This document shows, one piece after another, positions 34,901 to 45,800 of a stretch of 64,000 bases of DNA. Position 1 is the stretch's first letter, and the number at the start of each line of letters is the position of its first letter. The notes below the pieces were generated by a model that was given only the letters and a program-made list of their open reading frames with translations, was not told the DNA's origin and did no database searches. A program made the position numbers and the translations under genes. The stretch is from Umbelopsis ramanniana AG. Lineage: Eukaryota; Mucoromycota; Umbelopsidomycetes; Umbelopsidales; Umbelopsidaceae. The stretch is taken from positions 62,001 to 126,000 of the forward strand of contig NW_026252129.1 of the NCBI RefSeq assembly GCF_025399195.1, given 5' to 3'.

Positions 34901-37897
34901 AATGGCAGGTCGTCAATGTGCGTCTTTCCTGCATACTTTTCGTCGATCTCAGAAGTTGCTGTAGATGAGGATCCTGACGATGAAGATGAAGACTGGCCAT
35001 CGATAGAAGCGATGACACTTTCGTCCGCCAAAGTTTTGGTATCCTTCACGAAATTTAGCCATTCACCCGGCTGTAGCTGCTTTAGGTATTCCAATAAAGT
35101 GACTCTTGAATTTGGATCCTCTTCTCGGATGATCTCTCTCAACGACAAAAGAATTTTTTCACTGTAGTGAGGCTGGAAGTACCAAAGTCAAAATGAGTTT
35201 ACCAACGTATCCAAGATGTAAAAGGCACTTACAGTTAGAACCGTAAAAGTGGGCATAGACAAGATAGGCATCGGTTCAGGCATTGGTGTTGTCAAACTTT
35301 GTGCAAAGAAATGAACACGCCGTTCAGCCTGAGATCCATTTGGGAGGTATTCCTCACCATCCCTCTTATGCTGAGAAGTAAAGAAAGTTGGAGGTTTCAA
35401 GGACCTCTTACCATCACTAGGATTTTGAACCTAATCGGGCAATCAGTAAGAAGCTAATTTAAAAAATTATGCATTTCAAACGAGGGGGTTGGCTTACCAA
35501 TTGGTACAACAGTTTTTGAACATGCTCAGCCGACAGAAAATGTTCCCTATACATTGAAATGATAATGGCATTCCAAATTTGAGAGCAAAGGACTTTGGGT
35601 TTCAGCGTCAATGTGCTACCAGTGTTGGTCACTAGCTTCGAATATATTCTCTTTGGTAGCCGAGAAAAGATATTTTGCCAAGGAGTCCAGATGGAGAATC
35701 CCAACAAAAACGACTGTATGATAGAGAAAAACGTATTCCATATGATGTACCAGAGGTACGTATCCAAGAAGAACAGAACAAGGTACATCGACATCATCAA
35801 AATGAGAGTAATAATTGGCATATTGGTGCAAAGAGACGATCCAATAACAGAGTCGTTACAATTTTGAATGCGCATCTTGTACATAACTTGGAAAGAATCC
35901 TTGAATGAGAGAGCTAGGAAAAAGTAGGATTCGACCAATTTGCATCCAAACACACAAAACCATAGAGCAATGGAGATGAGTCTCTCTTTCAAATGAAGAT
36001 GGGGATAGTTGGCTGTAAACGTCTGGCTTGCAAGTTTCTTTCGACTCTGGCTGCCAGAGAGAAATATGAAAAGGCGCGACATCGGGACAATGGATAGATA
36101 CAGGGTTGTCACACAACTTATACATAGTTGCGTGACACTGACGATCCATGAATTACGACTTGTACGATCGAAGCCAATACAGTATATAGAAGGGCCAACG
36201 TTTATGGCTAGCAAGATGGTCAGAATAATCAGTCTCCGGGTGAGAACCTTGGCACTCCTCCAAGTCAATGGAACATACGAATATTCGAAGATGCATCCAA
36301 ATATGACAAACAATATTGCTATGCCGCTTCCAACGGCAACAGCAGAATACATGACAGGGGTTTCCTTAGCAGCGATGGCAGGATCGCTGTTTTGGTATAC
36401 AAAGGTAGCATTGGCAGCAGTATAGTACCAGAATGCAACAATGTGAATGATCCATATGCGTGTGAAGTTGATGAAAAGATGCATCCAGGAGCGTTTTTCC
36501 AAAAAGGTCTTATGAAAAACGTTTGACCAATCTACATCCTTCAAGGCCAGGTATCTTCGGTGTTGTGGGAGGGAATACAAGAAAGTGTGGCCATCCTTCA
36601 TCACAATACGAGCTATTGATTCTGGATACCAAAAAAGCTGGTTGACATCATCATAGCCTATGACTTGCGCATGATCTCGCTCTCTTTTGACGAATTGGCC
36701 GTCAACAACTTCATATGCTTCGTCTCGTATGAAATTATACAGTGGAGTAATGACATGGTCCAGGAACGAGCCTTCGCTAGCCATGAATGTATTCACAGAA
36801 GAGTCTGGTCCTTTCAAATAATCGTATGCTTGCTTAAAGATGAAACAAAGGGCCTCAGGACAAAATCGTATAACGGAAGCTTCTCCCCATATTAATAGAT
36901 ACAGGGCCAGTTGTTGCGTCCTGTCAAAGTCAGATGTGTGAATCATGGTCTGTTCCCAATGATAATTTGCCTTTGCCAAATCACTGGTCTCATCGACATC
37001 GAGGGTAGCAGTCGATTGCTGACGAACCATTTTGGGTATGTCAACCTGCTTGCGGGTTGGCCGGCGACGCTTTTTGGCTTCGTCAAAGTCAAGCTGAGCG
37101 GCGAAATACCATTTCCGATAATTGGCATCCTCGCCTCCAATATATTCAGCATGTAGCGTTAAAAGCGCCTGTTCCGGAGACATCCTGCTTGATCTTGAAT
37201 CCAACATGACCATTAAATGGTCATACATGTTCTTCATGCTATCATTTTGGAAGCCAAATTTGCGGGCAAGGTCGATAAAGATGTCACTGATATCCTCCTG
37301 GGCGAGTGGAACATTGGGCGCATTGGTCCAAGCCGGATATGCCGATGAAGTTTCACGTTCATGAGCATTTGAAATTTCTATTTGCGGAGTATGATCACCA
37401 GGGAAGGGATGATGCGCATATCTGCTATCCTGATTAACTGGCTTGGGTGCCGGCGGGGGATGTCTATGCATCATCGGTGGAGCACCATTGTTTGGGCCTA
37501 TGGTAGAAATATATAATAGATGTCAAAAAAGCAATTAGTCTTACTAATGGCAAGTCAAACCATACACAACTACTTACGTTGGAATTGCTGCATGTTAACA
37601 CTGCTGTGGTGATTGAGTTGATACAATATTAATTTTTGTTTAGTATGAGAGCATTTACAGTACTGAGAACAAAACAAAACAATGTAGTGAATACCTATCA
37701 CTCTGCTGATATCTTTGGTTTCTATCCTGATGATAGTTAGATATTTCTGGAAGCTCATTATGTGATCTGTTGGGATAATGAGTATTATCGTAGTTGCGTG
37801 CGGGTCGTCTGCTGGTGGATGGCGGGGGTGCTGTGTTACCGCTGTTATACCATTGATTTGGTGGTCCACGCTGTTTATTATTGCGATTGGTCGCCAT
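31935..37897 (-). CDS. FKS1: 1,3-beta-glucan synthase catalytic subunit (FKS1 family)
   Basis: Plasma-membrane enzyme (GT48) that polymerises UDP-glucose into cell-wall beta-1,3-glucan. Exons (minus): 37897-37695, 37603-37578, 37497-35498, 35430-35233, 35172-34108, 34043-32460, 32365-32353 (13 nt), 32278-31935; 1,810 aa. The N-terminus is a Pro/Asn/Arg-rich cytosolic tail. It is followed by the FKS1_dom1 region ('[20 protein letters not shown]'), a first membrane block, and the large cytosolic catalytic loop ('[19 protein letters not shown]', '[14 protein letters not shown]', '[20 protein letters not shown]'). The second membrane block is next ('[12 protein letters not shown]'). The tail after '[12 protein letters not shown]' is completed by the microexon. 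Length and order match yeast Fks1 (about 1,880 aa). Regions corresponding to echinocandin hot spots differ from yeast (see findings). Confidence 0.95.
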
Positions 37898-38316
37898 AGT
37901 GGGAACTCCAGTATGATCGATCAACTGTGTTGGTGATTTAGACTACGATTAAAAGCAATACACAAGACTTTGACTATTTTTTTTTTTGTATGGCTGAGTA
38001 AATAAGAGGGGATTTATCGAAGGAAAATAAGGCGAGCGTTGAGGAGATTTAAGAAATCGATGATGGAATTTACGTATGACATGATTAAAATTAAAGCGAT
38101 AGAGTGTCTTTTGTTGGATATGTTTCTTATGGTCGGTCACACCCAATCGTTCACGGCGAATTGAACAAAGATACCTGAACAATTCACCTTGCCCTAACCC
38201 TAGCACATGCGCAGACCAAAATAATCAAAAGTCCAAACTTGGTCCATGCACGACCCGCTGGAGTTCCTTTTGCTTTTTTGTTTCTCTCCTCTTTGAAATC
38301 CATAACTCACTCCACT
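37898..38316. other. Divergent promoter region FKS1 / small gene
   Basis: A 419-bp gap between FKS1 (minus) and the small gene (plus). It has a T-rich run at about 37977-37987 and a CT-rich stretch just before 38317. No other feature seen. Confidence 0.4.
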
Positions 38317-38695
38317 ATGAACAGCCAGAAAGTCAGCAAGCCACCTCTTCAAACCAGTCAATCTTCAGAAAATATCAAATCGTATCATACTATGCTATTC
38401 CACAAGGCGTATGATGAAAAAAAAGAGCAACAGGAGCAGTCGGTAGGATTCACGTCTCGACCCGATACGCCGAGGCCAACGCCTAAACGTACTACAAGCA
38501 CGGGTGCTTTCATCATCGAAGAGAACAACCCTAGCAAGGGAGGCTTAGAGATGTCAAATGGACAAAATCAACCGACTCCAAGGTAAGGGCACGTATGAGC
38601 ATCATAACGCGCAAGGATTAGTATTGACTTGACTCTTGCATTTCAGCCACGCTATCAGTGATCGCTTCCTTCATCTCGGCGGAAATAAGGACTGA
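38317..38695 (+). CDS. Small Ser/Pro/Gln-rich protein, unknown
   Basis: Two exons, 38317-38582 and 38647-38695, with a 64-nt intron, give 104 aa. The start at 38317 is the first ATG after a pyrimidine-rich leader. The protein is hydrophilic and predicted to be disordered, with a central basic Pro/Thr tract ('RPDTPRPTPKRTTS'), an amphipathic phrase 'TGAFIIEE', and a C-terminal segment 'SHAISDRFLHLGGNKD' completed by exon 2. There is no signal peptide or membrane segment. TP sites suggest phosphorylation. The correct splice phase and coherent C-terminal motif support a real gene. I do not recognise the family. Confidence 0.6.
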
Positions 38696-38838
38696 TAGCT
38701 TGAACTTGAGATTGACCAGTGAAAAAGGTTCAAGAACCTGAAACAAGAGGGTGTTATAGCAGACCATGCGCGCTTCAGTTTATTAAAAATGGCTCCAAAA
38801 AAAAATACCTTGATGCGAGACAAATGCATATAACAAAA

Positions 38839-40636
38839 TCATTGGGCGTTTTCCGTAATTTTCCCAGCCGCATCTGGCTGACGTTGTATATCGTTTACTA
38901 CTCTGCGTTCTTCAAAATATACACCGGCGGCCTTTTCGAATGAGCTCAACGTTCGTTCATTCTGATTACCATTTTCGTACTTGAGCTGTTGCACATAGGC
39001 ATGAACTTTTTGCTGTGAGTCGGATCTCTTCTTCATCATGCTTTCGGAGTTTCCGAAATCTTGCCATAAGGTTCTACGATACGATCGATCCCATTTGTGC
39101 CAACAGGTGGTTCCGTATCCTCTTGCGCACCATGGTGAATAAATGCTCCATCCTTTCATCCATATATTAAGCGACAAGAGAGTTTCTTCACCGAAGAATA
39201 AGCACTCCAGATTTTTGTCGTATGGCAAGTCAAACACCAGTTTGCCTGGCGAAAACAGAAATCCAGCCGCTGCGAACATATGTGATCTTGGAGATTCTGA
39301 CGCATCCACTGATGTTCCTTTAATTCTCAGCATTCCATCTGAGTCAAAATGCGTTGGATAAAGTAGAACTGGGCCCGGTATGGGAATGAGAGTATCATCG
39401 ATGATGGTCGGTGGATAAGTTGAAAGTATACTTTTTTGAGGGTCATGGCATTTCGAGAGATTGTGCAATAGTTCTTCGTCCCAACCTTGTGCGAATCGCA
39501 TATGCGAATCAATCTGCATGTAATAATCTTCATTACTGTATAGTTGTTCTTGGATAACGGCTCGTGCAATGAGTGGTCCTCTAGCATATTCGTTTGACCA
39601 GTGCAGAGATTTTATGTAGTTTTGATACTTGCGAGGTATTTCGCTGTGTTCCCATGGTTCGTCCTTAGCATCCTGGTACAATACACCCACTTTGATTCGT
39701 TCGGGATATGTCGCAGTATCAAAAAGATTTACGATGGTTTTGTTTGTATCTGGGTCTCTGTATGCTGGAACGCTGACGAAAATGGATGGTAGGTTTGCTA
39801 CTTGTAAGAAATCCCGGCTATCCAATGTCTCTTGATTATGTGCCCAGAGGGTCATTGCATATCGATCAAAGTAGCTTGGAAGCACTTGATGGAGAAGATC
39901 GCTGCGAAATACCACCATTCTATTCATCTTGGGTTCAATATCGACGGAAGTACCCGTTAAAGTTTGTAGACGTAAGTGACCACCGGGGTTGCTCACATGT
40001 GGTGTTTCTCGCAGGTACAAGATAAAGGTCAACCGTCGCGTCGGGATAAGCGGAGAAACATCTGAATGCTGGCTATACCGTGCTCCGTTTGGGCCATAAT
40101 GTGCGATTTGGATGGCTTTCGTGAAAAACTCGTTCCTTGGTCGTATTCTTTTTTGTAAAGAACTTAGTATAGTTTTCATACATCCCAGAGGGATACTTAG
40201 GGGACCCACTGCATCTTTATCCAGGGTTGTTAACCATTTGATTTTGTCACCACGTATGCTTTCATCCTTCCAATGTCCTGACGCTGCACCCATTCCTGCT
40301 GTGTGTAACTCTTCTCTCGCATTGAACGCCTAGGAAATGTGATGTGACTAACAAGTTAAGGCGGTTATCTTTCAGGTATCGATGCCAACTCACCTTCACA
40401 TGCTTAAGTGCTTCAGAAGCAACTTCCTGAGGAAGGAAGTCGTCGATAATATAGTAACCTTGCGTACCCAAGTTTTGCAGAATGGCTGCAATAGGAATAT
40501 TGAAATCAGTTGACTCATTGTTTCGGGTTGAAATGTCCTGAATGAAACCATCTTTGGGAGCCTCTGTTCCCATAGACAGTATTTTCAACTGCAAGTCTGG
40601 CGGGAGCAACGCGATACGATTTAAGTCAACGTTCAT
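38839..40636 (-). CDS. Prolyl 4-hydroxylase / GlcNAc-transferase (GT60) fusion, Skp1-modifying type
   Basis: Two exons, 40636-40394 and 40329-38839; 577 aa. Residues about 30-245 form a 2-oxoglutarate/Fe(II) prolyl-hydroxylase domain: iron ligands His169-x-Asp171 in 'YSQHSDVSP', His228 in 'DLLHQVLPSYFDRYAMTLW', and Arg237 for 2-oxoglutarate. From about residue 263 a GT60 polypeptide GlcNAc-transferase follows: 'IFVSVPAYRDPDTNKTIVNL', a DxD-like metal site in 'YYMQIDSHMRF' (Asp355), and 'GEETLLSLNIWMKGWSIYSP'. In Dictyostelium and Toxoplasma, separate P4H and Gnt1 enzymes act in turn on one Skp1 proline in an oxygen-dependent way. Here both steps are encoded in one uninterrupted exon. There is no signal peptide, which fits a cytosolic SCF-linked role. 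It lies 160 bp downstream of the Sch9-like kinase. Confidence 0.88.
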
Positions 40637-40796
40637 CCAAGAATCGAACCGAAATTCAGTTGGTAAGTTTGAGAATGTTTATACAAAAATGGTACGGTAT
40701 TTACAAAACTGGAAGGATGAAATCAAGACAAGGAAAAGTAAGGTGACAGCTTTTTTTCTTTTACAAAGGAAAAGCAAATATGGCGATGTGTATTCA

Positions 40797-42726
40797 TCAC
40801 CACAACCCGCAGTCATCGTCATCAAACGATGTTATGGTCTGCCGACTGACATAGCTTGCTGCATCATCGGGGCGAGCATAGCTGAAGCCTCTAAATTCTG
40901 CTTGCCAAGTCGAGCTCAGTGGAGTGTGTTTGGTGTCTGAGCCGACATCAAGTTCATCGTCTACATCACCTTTTCGTTGTGATGCGGTCATGACTGGCTT
41001 GAATGGAGGCATAACTTGCTTCTTCACAAGCTTAACCCAATCAATTTCCTTAAAGAAAGGATGTGCTTTGATTTCCTTGGCATCGTCTTGTCCAGCGCCC
41101 AATCTCGTAGCAGAATTGCGATCGAGTAGCCGTTGTATCAAATCCTTGGCTTCGAGGCTCATGGAAGCTGGGTAGCGTATTTTCGCCGTCAGAATTTTTC
41201 TGTATAGAATCTTGGTGTTATCCGAATAGAAAGGTGGCCATCCCGTCAACAATTCGTAAAGCAAAATTCCAAGACTCCACCAATCAACCGCTCGGCCATA
41301 TGGCTGGCGGCTTACCACTTCTGGTGCAAGGTATTCAGATGTACCACAAAACGTAGTGGTCGTGTCATCTTGGCAAACATTCTCCTTACACAGGCCAAAG
41401 TCGCTGAGACATGCATGGCCGTTATGGTCCAAAAGGATATTTTCGGGTTTCAGATCTCGATAAACAACATTATACTTGTGTAAATGTTCGAGTGCGCATA
41501 ATAGTTCCGATGTATAGAATCGAGCTCTGTCTTCGCTAAACATTTTGTCGTGTTGCAGGTGACCAAAGAGCTCTCCACCAGAAACGTAATCCATGATGAG
41601 ATAAAGCTTATCGGCGGTTTGGAAGCTGAATTTCAAACCGACAATGAAGGGGCTTTCACTTGTGCGTACCAGAACATTCCGTTCCGAAAACGTATGTGAT
41701 AATTCGTTGCGTGAAATAACGGCTCGTTTTGACAAGACCTTCATAGCGTAAGTTCGATTGGAGTCTATCTTCACAACTTGGTAAACTTTTCCAAAGGAGC
41801 CATGTCCAAGTAATCGAATCATTCGGAATGAAGAGGGGGATAGCTTCGAGGACTAATAGATTTTAAATACGTGTTAATTGCTGCGGACTAGTGCAGAGCT
41901 TTTAATAATATAGGTTGACTTACCAACTCTGAAGCGGTATATGTCAGTTGCAGCCGAACTTCACCAGAAACAGACCCTTCTCCCGTAGTGTCTCGGTCCT
42001 CTAGCCGAAACCAGTTGTCCATAGTATGCTTATGTTTGAATTGAGGTTTGATAGTCACACAGCCAAGAAATCGTTCTTCTCCTGAAGCAGACGTGTTTCC
42101 TTGGTCATAAACAGAGATAGTAAGATCGCAATCAACACGAATAATATCACTAAGGAGGGATAGAAAAAAAGTTTAGTGAGCATTATGGTTTTCAAATACT
42201 CTCATTGGACAAATCAAACTCAAATTTAAGCTTACAAAACCACTTCATATTGCCACTTTGGACAACTTGCTTGCATTGCCACCTGGAAAGGATCAGGCTT
42301 GGATGCTTTTGCGTTGGGTATAGGGATCGCAAGCGATTGAGCTTGGCTATCTACAGTGGACTTTAATGTACCACTTCCATCGGACGTTGAGAATTCGTTC
42401 TTATCACACTGAAGCAAACAATATGGTCGAGCAGATTTTGGGTTGGTGATATTGAGGTTCCGAGCTTCAACAATGTTAACAGTAAGCTTTCCAATGGTTT
42501 GATCTGGAGCTGGCGTTTCAAGTACGGATGGTTGCTCCTCTGTGGACGGCGATACAGGCGGGACCGTATTTAGAGCTGTCAAAGGGGCAACTGTCAACTG
42601 TGAAAGGGACTGGCGAGCATACCTGAGTGATTCACCCAGTTGCGTTATCCGATTGCCAAGATTTATTGTCGAAGTCAGCTTTTGTGTAGTATGGAATCCC
42701 AGATTCTTAAGTTTAAATTCGGCCAT
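40797..42726 (-). CDS. AGC protein kinase with C2 domain (Sch9-like)
   Basis: Three exons (minus), 42726-42236, 42149-41924 and 41852-40797; 590 aa. The N-terminal half has a C2 domain (about 75-235; 'GKLTVNIVEARNLNI', 'DLTISVYDQGN', 'NWFRLED') interrupted by a disordered insert. The kinase domain begins 'MIRLLGHGSFGKVYQV', with AMKVL, HKYNVVYRDLKPENILL, DFGLCKEN, the T-loop TTTFCGTSEYLAPE phosphorylated by PDK1 in this family, and a C-terminal AGC tail. The tail ends in the hydrophobic motif FRGFSY, the usual TORC target, followed by an acidic stretch. C2 plus AGC kinase is the layout of yeast Sch9 and fission-yeast Sck1/Sck2. The ATG at 42726 lies 121 bp downstream of the SZT2 stop codon, on the same strand. 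Confidence 0.9.
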
Positions 42727-42846
42727 GGTCAAATGGCGATATTTCGAACAAAAGAGTGAGTGTCTAGAATTATAGTGGTCCACAAAATTTTGGGGATCGT
42801 ACGTTGGGGTAAAAAAAAAAACTCATTTATTTTTATGTACAAAACC

Positions 42847-45800
42847 TCATCTCAATCTCCACAGTAAGTAGCCAATCAAGGTTCCTATTTCGGTGATTTG
42901 TTGCTTCTCCGCCGGCTCTAACAATTGGCTGCGTGGTTCTCGGCTGACCATTTCTACTTTGATGCCCTTTCCTACCCGGAAGTGCAAAAGGTAATCCATG
43001 TAGCGAGCGTTGAACAGCAACAGGTGTTTCTCGCCATTGTTTTCCATTTTTCGTACTCCGCCACCGTAGCACTTGCAGATCAAGTCTAGCACCTTGTCCC
43101 ACGGAAGGCTCATTTTCAAATAACGGGCAAAATTAGGCTCAGCAGTCATAAGGTCGACGGTATCAAACTGATGTAGCAGAGGAGCGATTTCTTGATAGCT
43201 ATGGCTGTCTACGCGTTCATATATGTGACTCCAATCAAGATCTCGTCGATAGTACAGCAGAAGCTTAATCAAGCCATAGTCATTAGCCACGGTTTGTTCA
43301 AACAAAAATTGAATGTCAGAAACAGTCTTACCTTGGATATCATAAAATCTATCTTGGCCTGAGCGCTGCGCACCACTTGTCCTAGTGTCAACCCAATCTC
43401 TGGCGCCAGTAATTCATCCAAGGGATCAACATGACCAATGCTAGGGTGGGACTTGAGAATTGCTAAAGGTGTTGGCTTGGAGCGAGTAGAGGATGATATA
43501 GTGGTGTCATCGTATGTGACGATGACAAAGTATCGAAGTCGTAGGGTATTCTTATCATAATCCTCGTCATGCTTGTCCAATGAGCAGAGAATCAATGAAA
43601 ACTGGAAAGGTGTGGTGCTAGCCGCAGTTTCATTAAAGGAAGGGTCGTTGCTGTTGACAAAGCAGGCGACGACATTGTTATCATGGTGGAGGGCTTTACA
43701 GCCAATTTTGTTGGCATGACGGTATGCCGTTGATAGTAACCTCTCAGCACTAATATCTATGTCCACATGAATATAGCCGCTCACGATTCGATTTCGAGAA
43801 TAATTGGCTGGATTAGTATACAGTCGTTCAAAAGCGCGAATGGCCGCCAAAAGATTGACGGAGGACGACAGGTTTTCCGGCGTGTTAAGCATACGCTGCA
43901 TGTAGCGCAAATGGAAATCGAATACAAATGAATTTACATGAATGAGTGTTTTAAAATTGTCACATTCCTCGGTAAAGGCCTTGAAGCGTTGTCTTTTGGT
44001 TTCACGTCCTTCGTCAGCATACGCCCATAGACTCAGTCGACCATAGCGGCGGTGAAGGGTATAGAGAGTGACCGAGACAAAACCTTCGTATACTCGAACT
44101 TGGCATAGTACAGAGCCTCCATCAAACACCTTGAGTAAATAAACTGTAGGACTCTCTGCCTCAGTAGTCACAGTTGCACTAACATCGGATCCCCGTTTTT
44201 GATCGGCGGTTCCACCATTGACATCTTGAGTATCGAAGCTTATGATATGCATGCCAACTCCTTCAAGATACGTGGCGTATTCTTTTAGAAGAGTTTTGAC
44301 CACATTGGAATACCATTTGCTAGCACATGAAGATGGATTTTTAACTTTAGGGCTAGTAGCTTCATCATCATCGTCTTTGGTTGATAATGGGGTATTTATG
44401 GAAGCAAGCACTAGAGGTGTACGGCAAAAGTGAAGTAGACGAGCTGAGCCCATGATGATAGTTAGATCCGAAGAAGACATAGTTTCCATGGACGAGTGGT
44501 TAGAAAGATCGACATAGCGGCTAGCCCATTTGGAGTACACTTTGAAAGCTTTCTCATGCGCTGTTCGAATACGAGATTGCCGAAGATAAGTCTCAAGGAA
44601 TCCTTGTGCATGTCGAATGAGAGGGTCATCGACTTTAGATACAGTGGGTGAACCTGTATTCTCATAAACGACATCCCTCAATATGTTGTTTGGTTGTAAG
44701 ACACGAGCGGCGGTGTGAACTTTTTCTTGGCCTTTCTGCGCGCGGTTTAATTCCTTTGCTGCGGCGATGGACGACGAGGTACCGGAAAGAAACACAAGTT
44801 CCGTAAGAGAGTCGAGGGTAACCGGGTTCTCTCGATTTTCAATGGGTTTTGGAGAAGATACTTTGACCTTACTCTCTGACAAGCGCTTGTGCACAGTGGG
44901 TGGAGTGGTCATGGTTACAGTACCTCCAGTTTTCGGACTTTGTGACGCGGGCAGCTTTGATGTTGCGCACAGTGGTTCGAGTATGTTTTTGAACGGCATG
45001 GTGTGATGAAATAATCCCATCTTTTGGTGAACTATATTGGATAACATTTGAGCCCGTGATTCCTGGAAGGTGACAATTCTATCCAGAGTATTGATCAGAT
45101 GGTTGCTAACTGTGCTTGGCCAGTTAAAGGTATAAATGCTGAGATTGGTGGTATCCACTTTCATTAATACAAAGCAATGCTTGAAAATACTGTTGGAACA
45201 CCTCTTCTTGTGTGATTGAAGAACTTCAAGCAGTTGTCTTTGAGATACGTTAGAGTTCGACCGTTTGCGATAGCCAGGGTCAGTTACATCTTCCGTTTTC
45301 GAAACAGAAGAATTGCCTAAAATTTGCCTTCTTGCAACTTCATCCTTGCCTGACTTGATGGATCTATCCAGCATACTGGAATCGGTAGAACCTCGTCGAG
45401 AGTGTGGGTCACTTGTTGACTTTGCAGATAGTTCGCTTTCATGGCTGCCTCTCCTATCAACTGCAGAATCCGTATTGTTCTTGTTCGTAAGGTTGTCCAG
45501 CAATCCATTAACGATCACAAACTCATCAGCTTCTCTAACCACTTGTTGAAGATGGTGCGTAACATTATGCAATGACCACGGTAGTTTATGATCTAGGTTG
45601 GTTGAACCGCTGGCATCTGAAGAGCGATGTATCAACAATGATGGGGATTGTTGAGTGATCATTTCTATTTCTTGAGATGCTTTGGCCAATATGTCGTCGA
45701 TACTCCATGGTTGTAGGAATACGTGTTTTGTGAGTGGTGAGATGATCGTGCTTCCCCAATCAGCCGCATACTTCAAAGCCAGAAAAACTTTGTCGAAATG

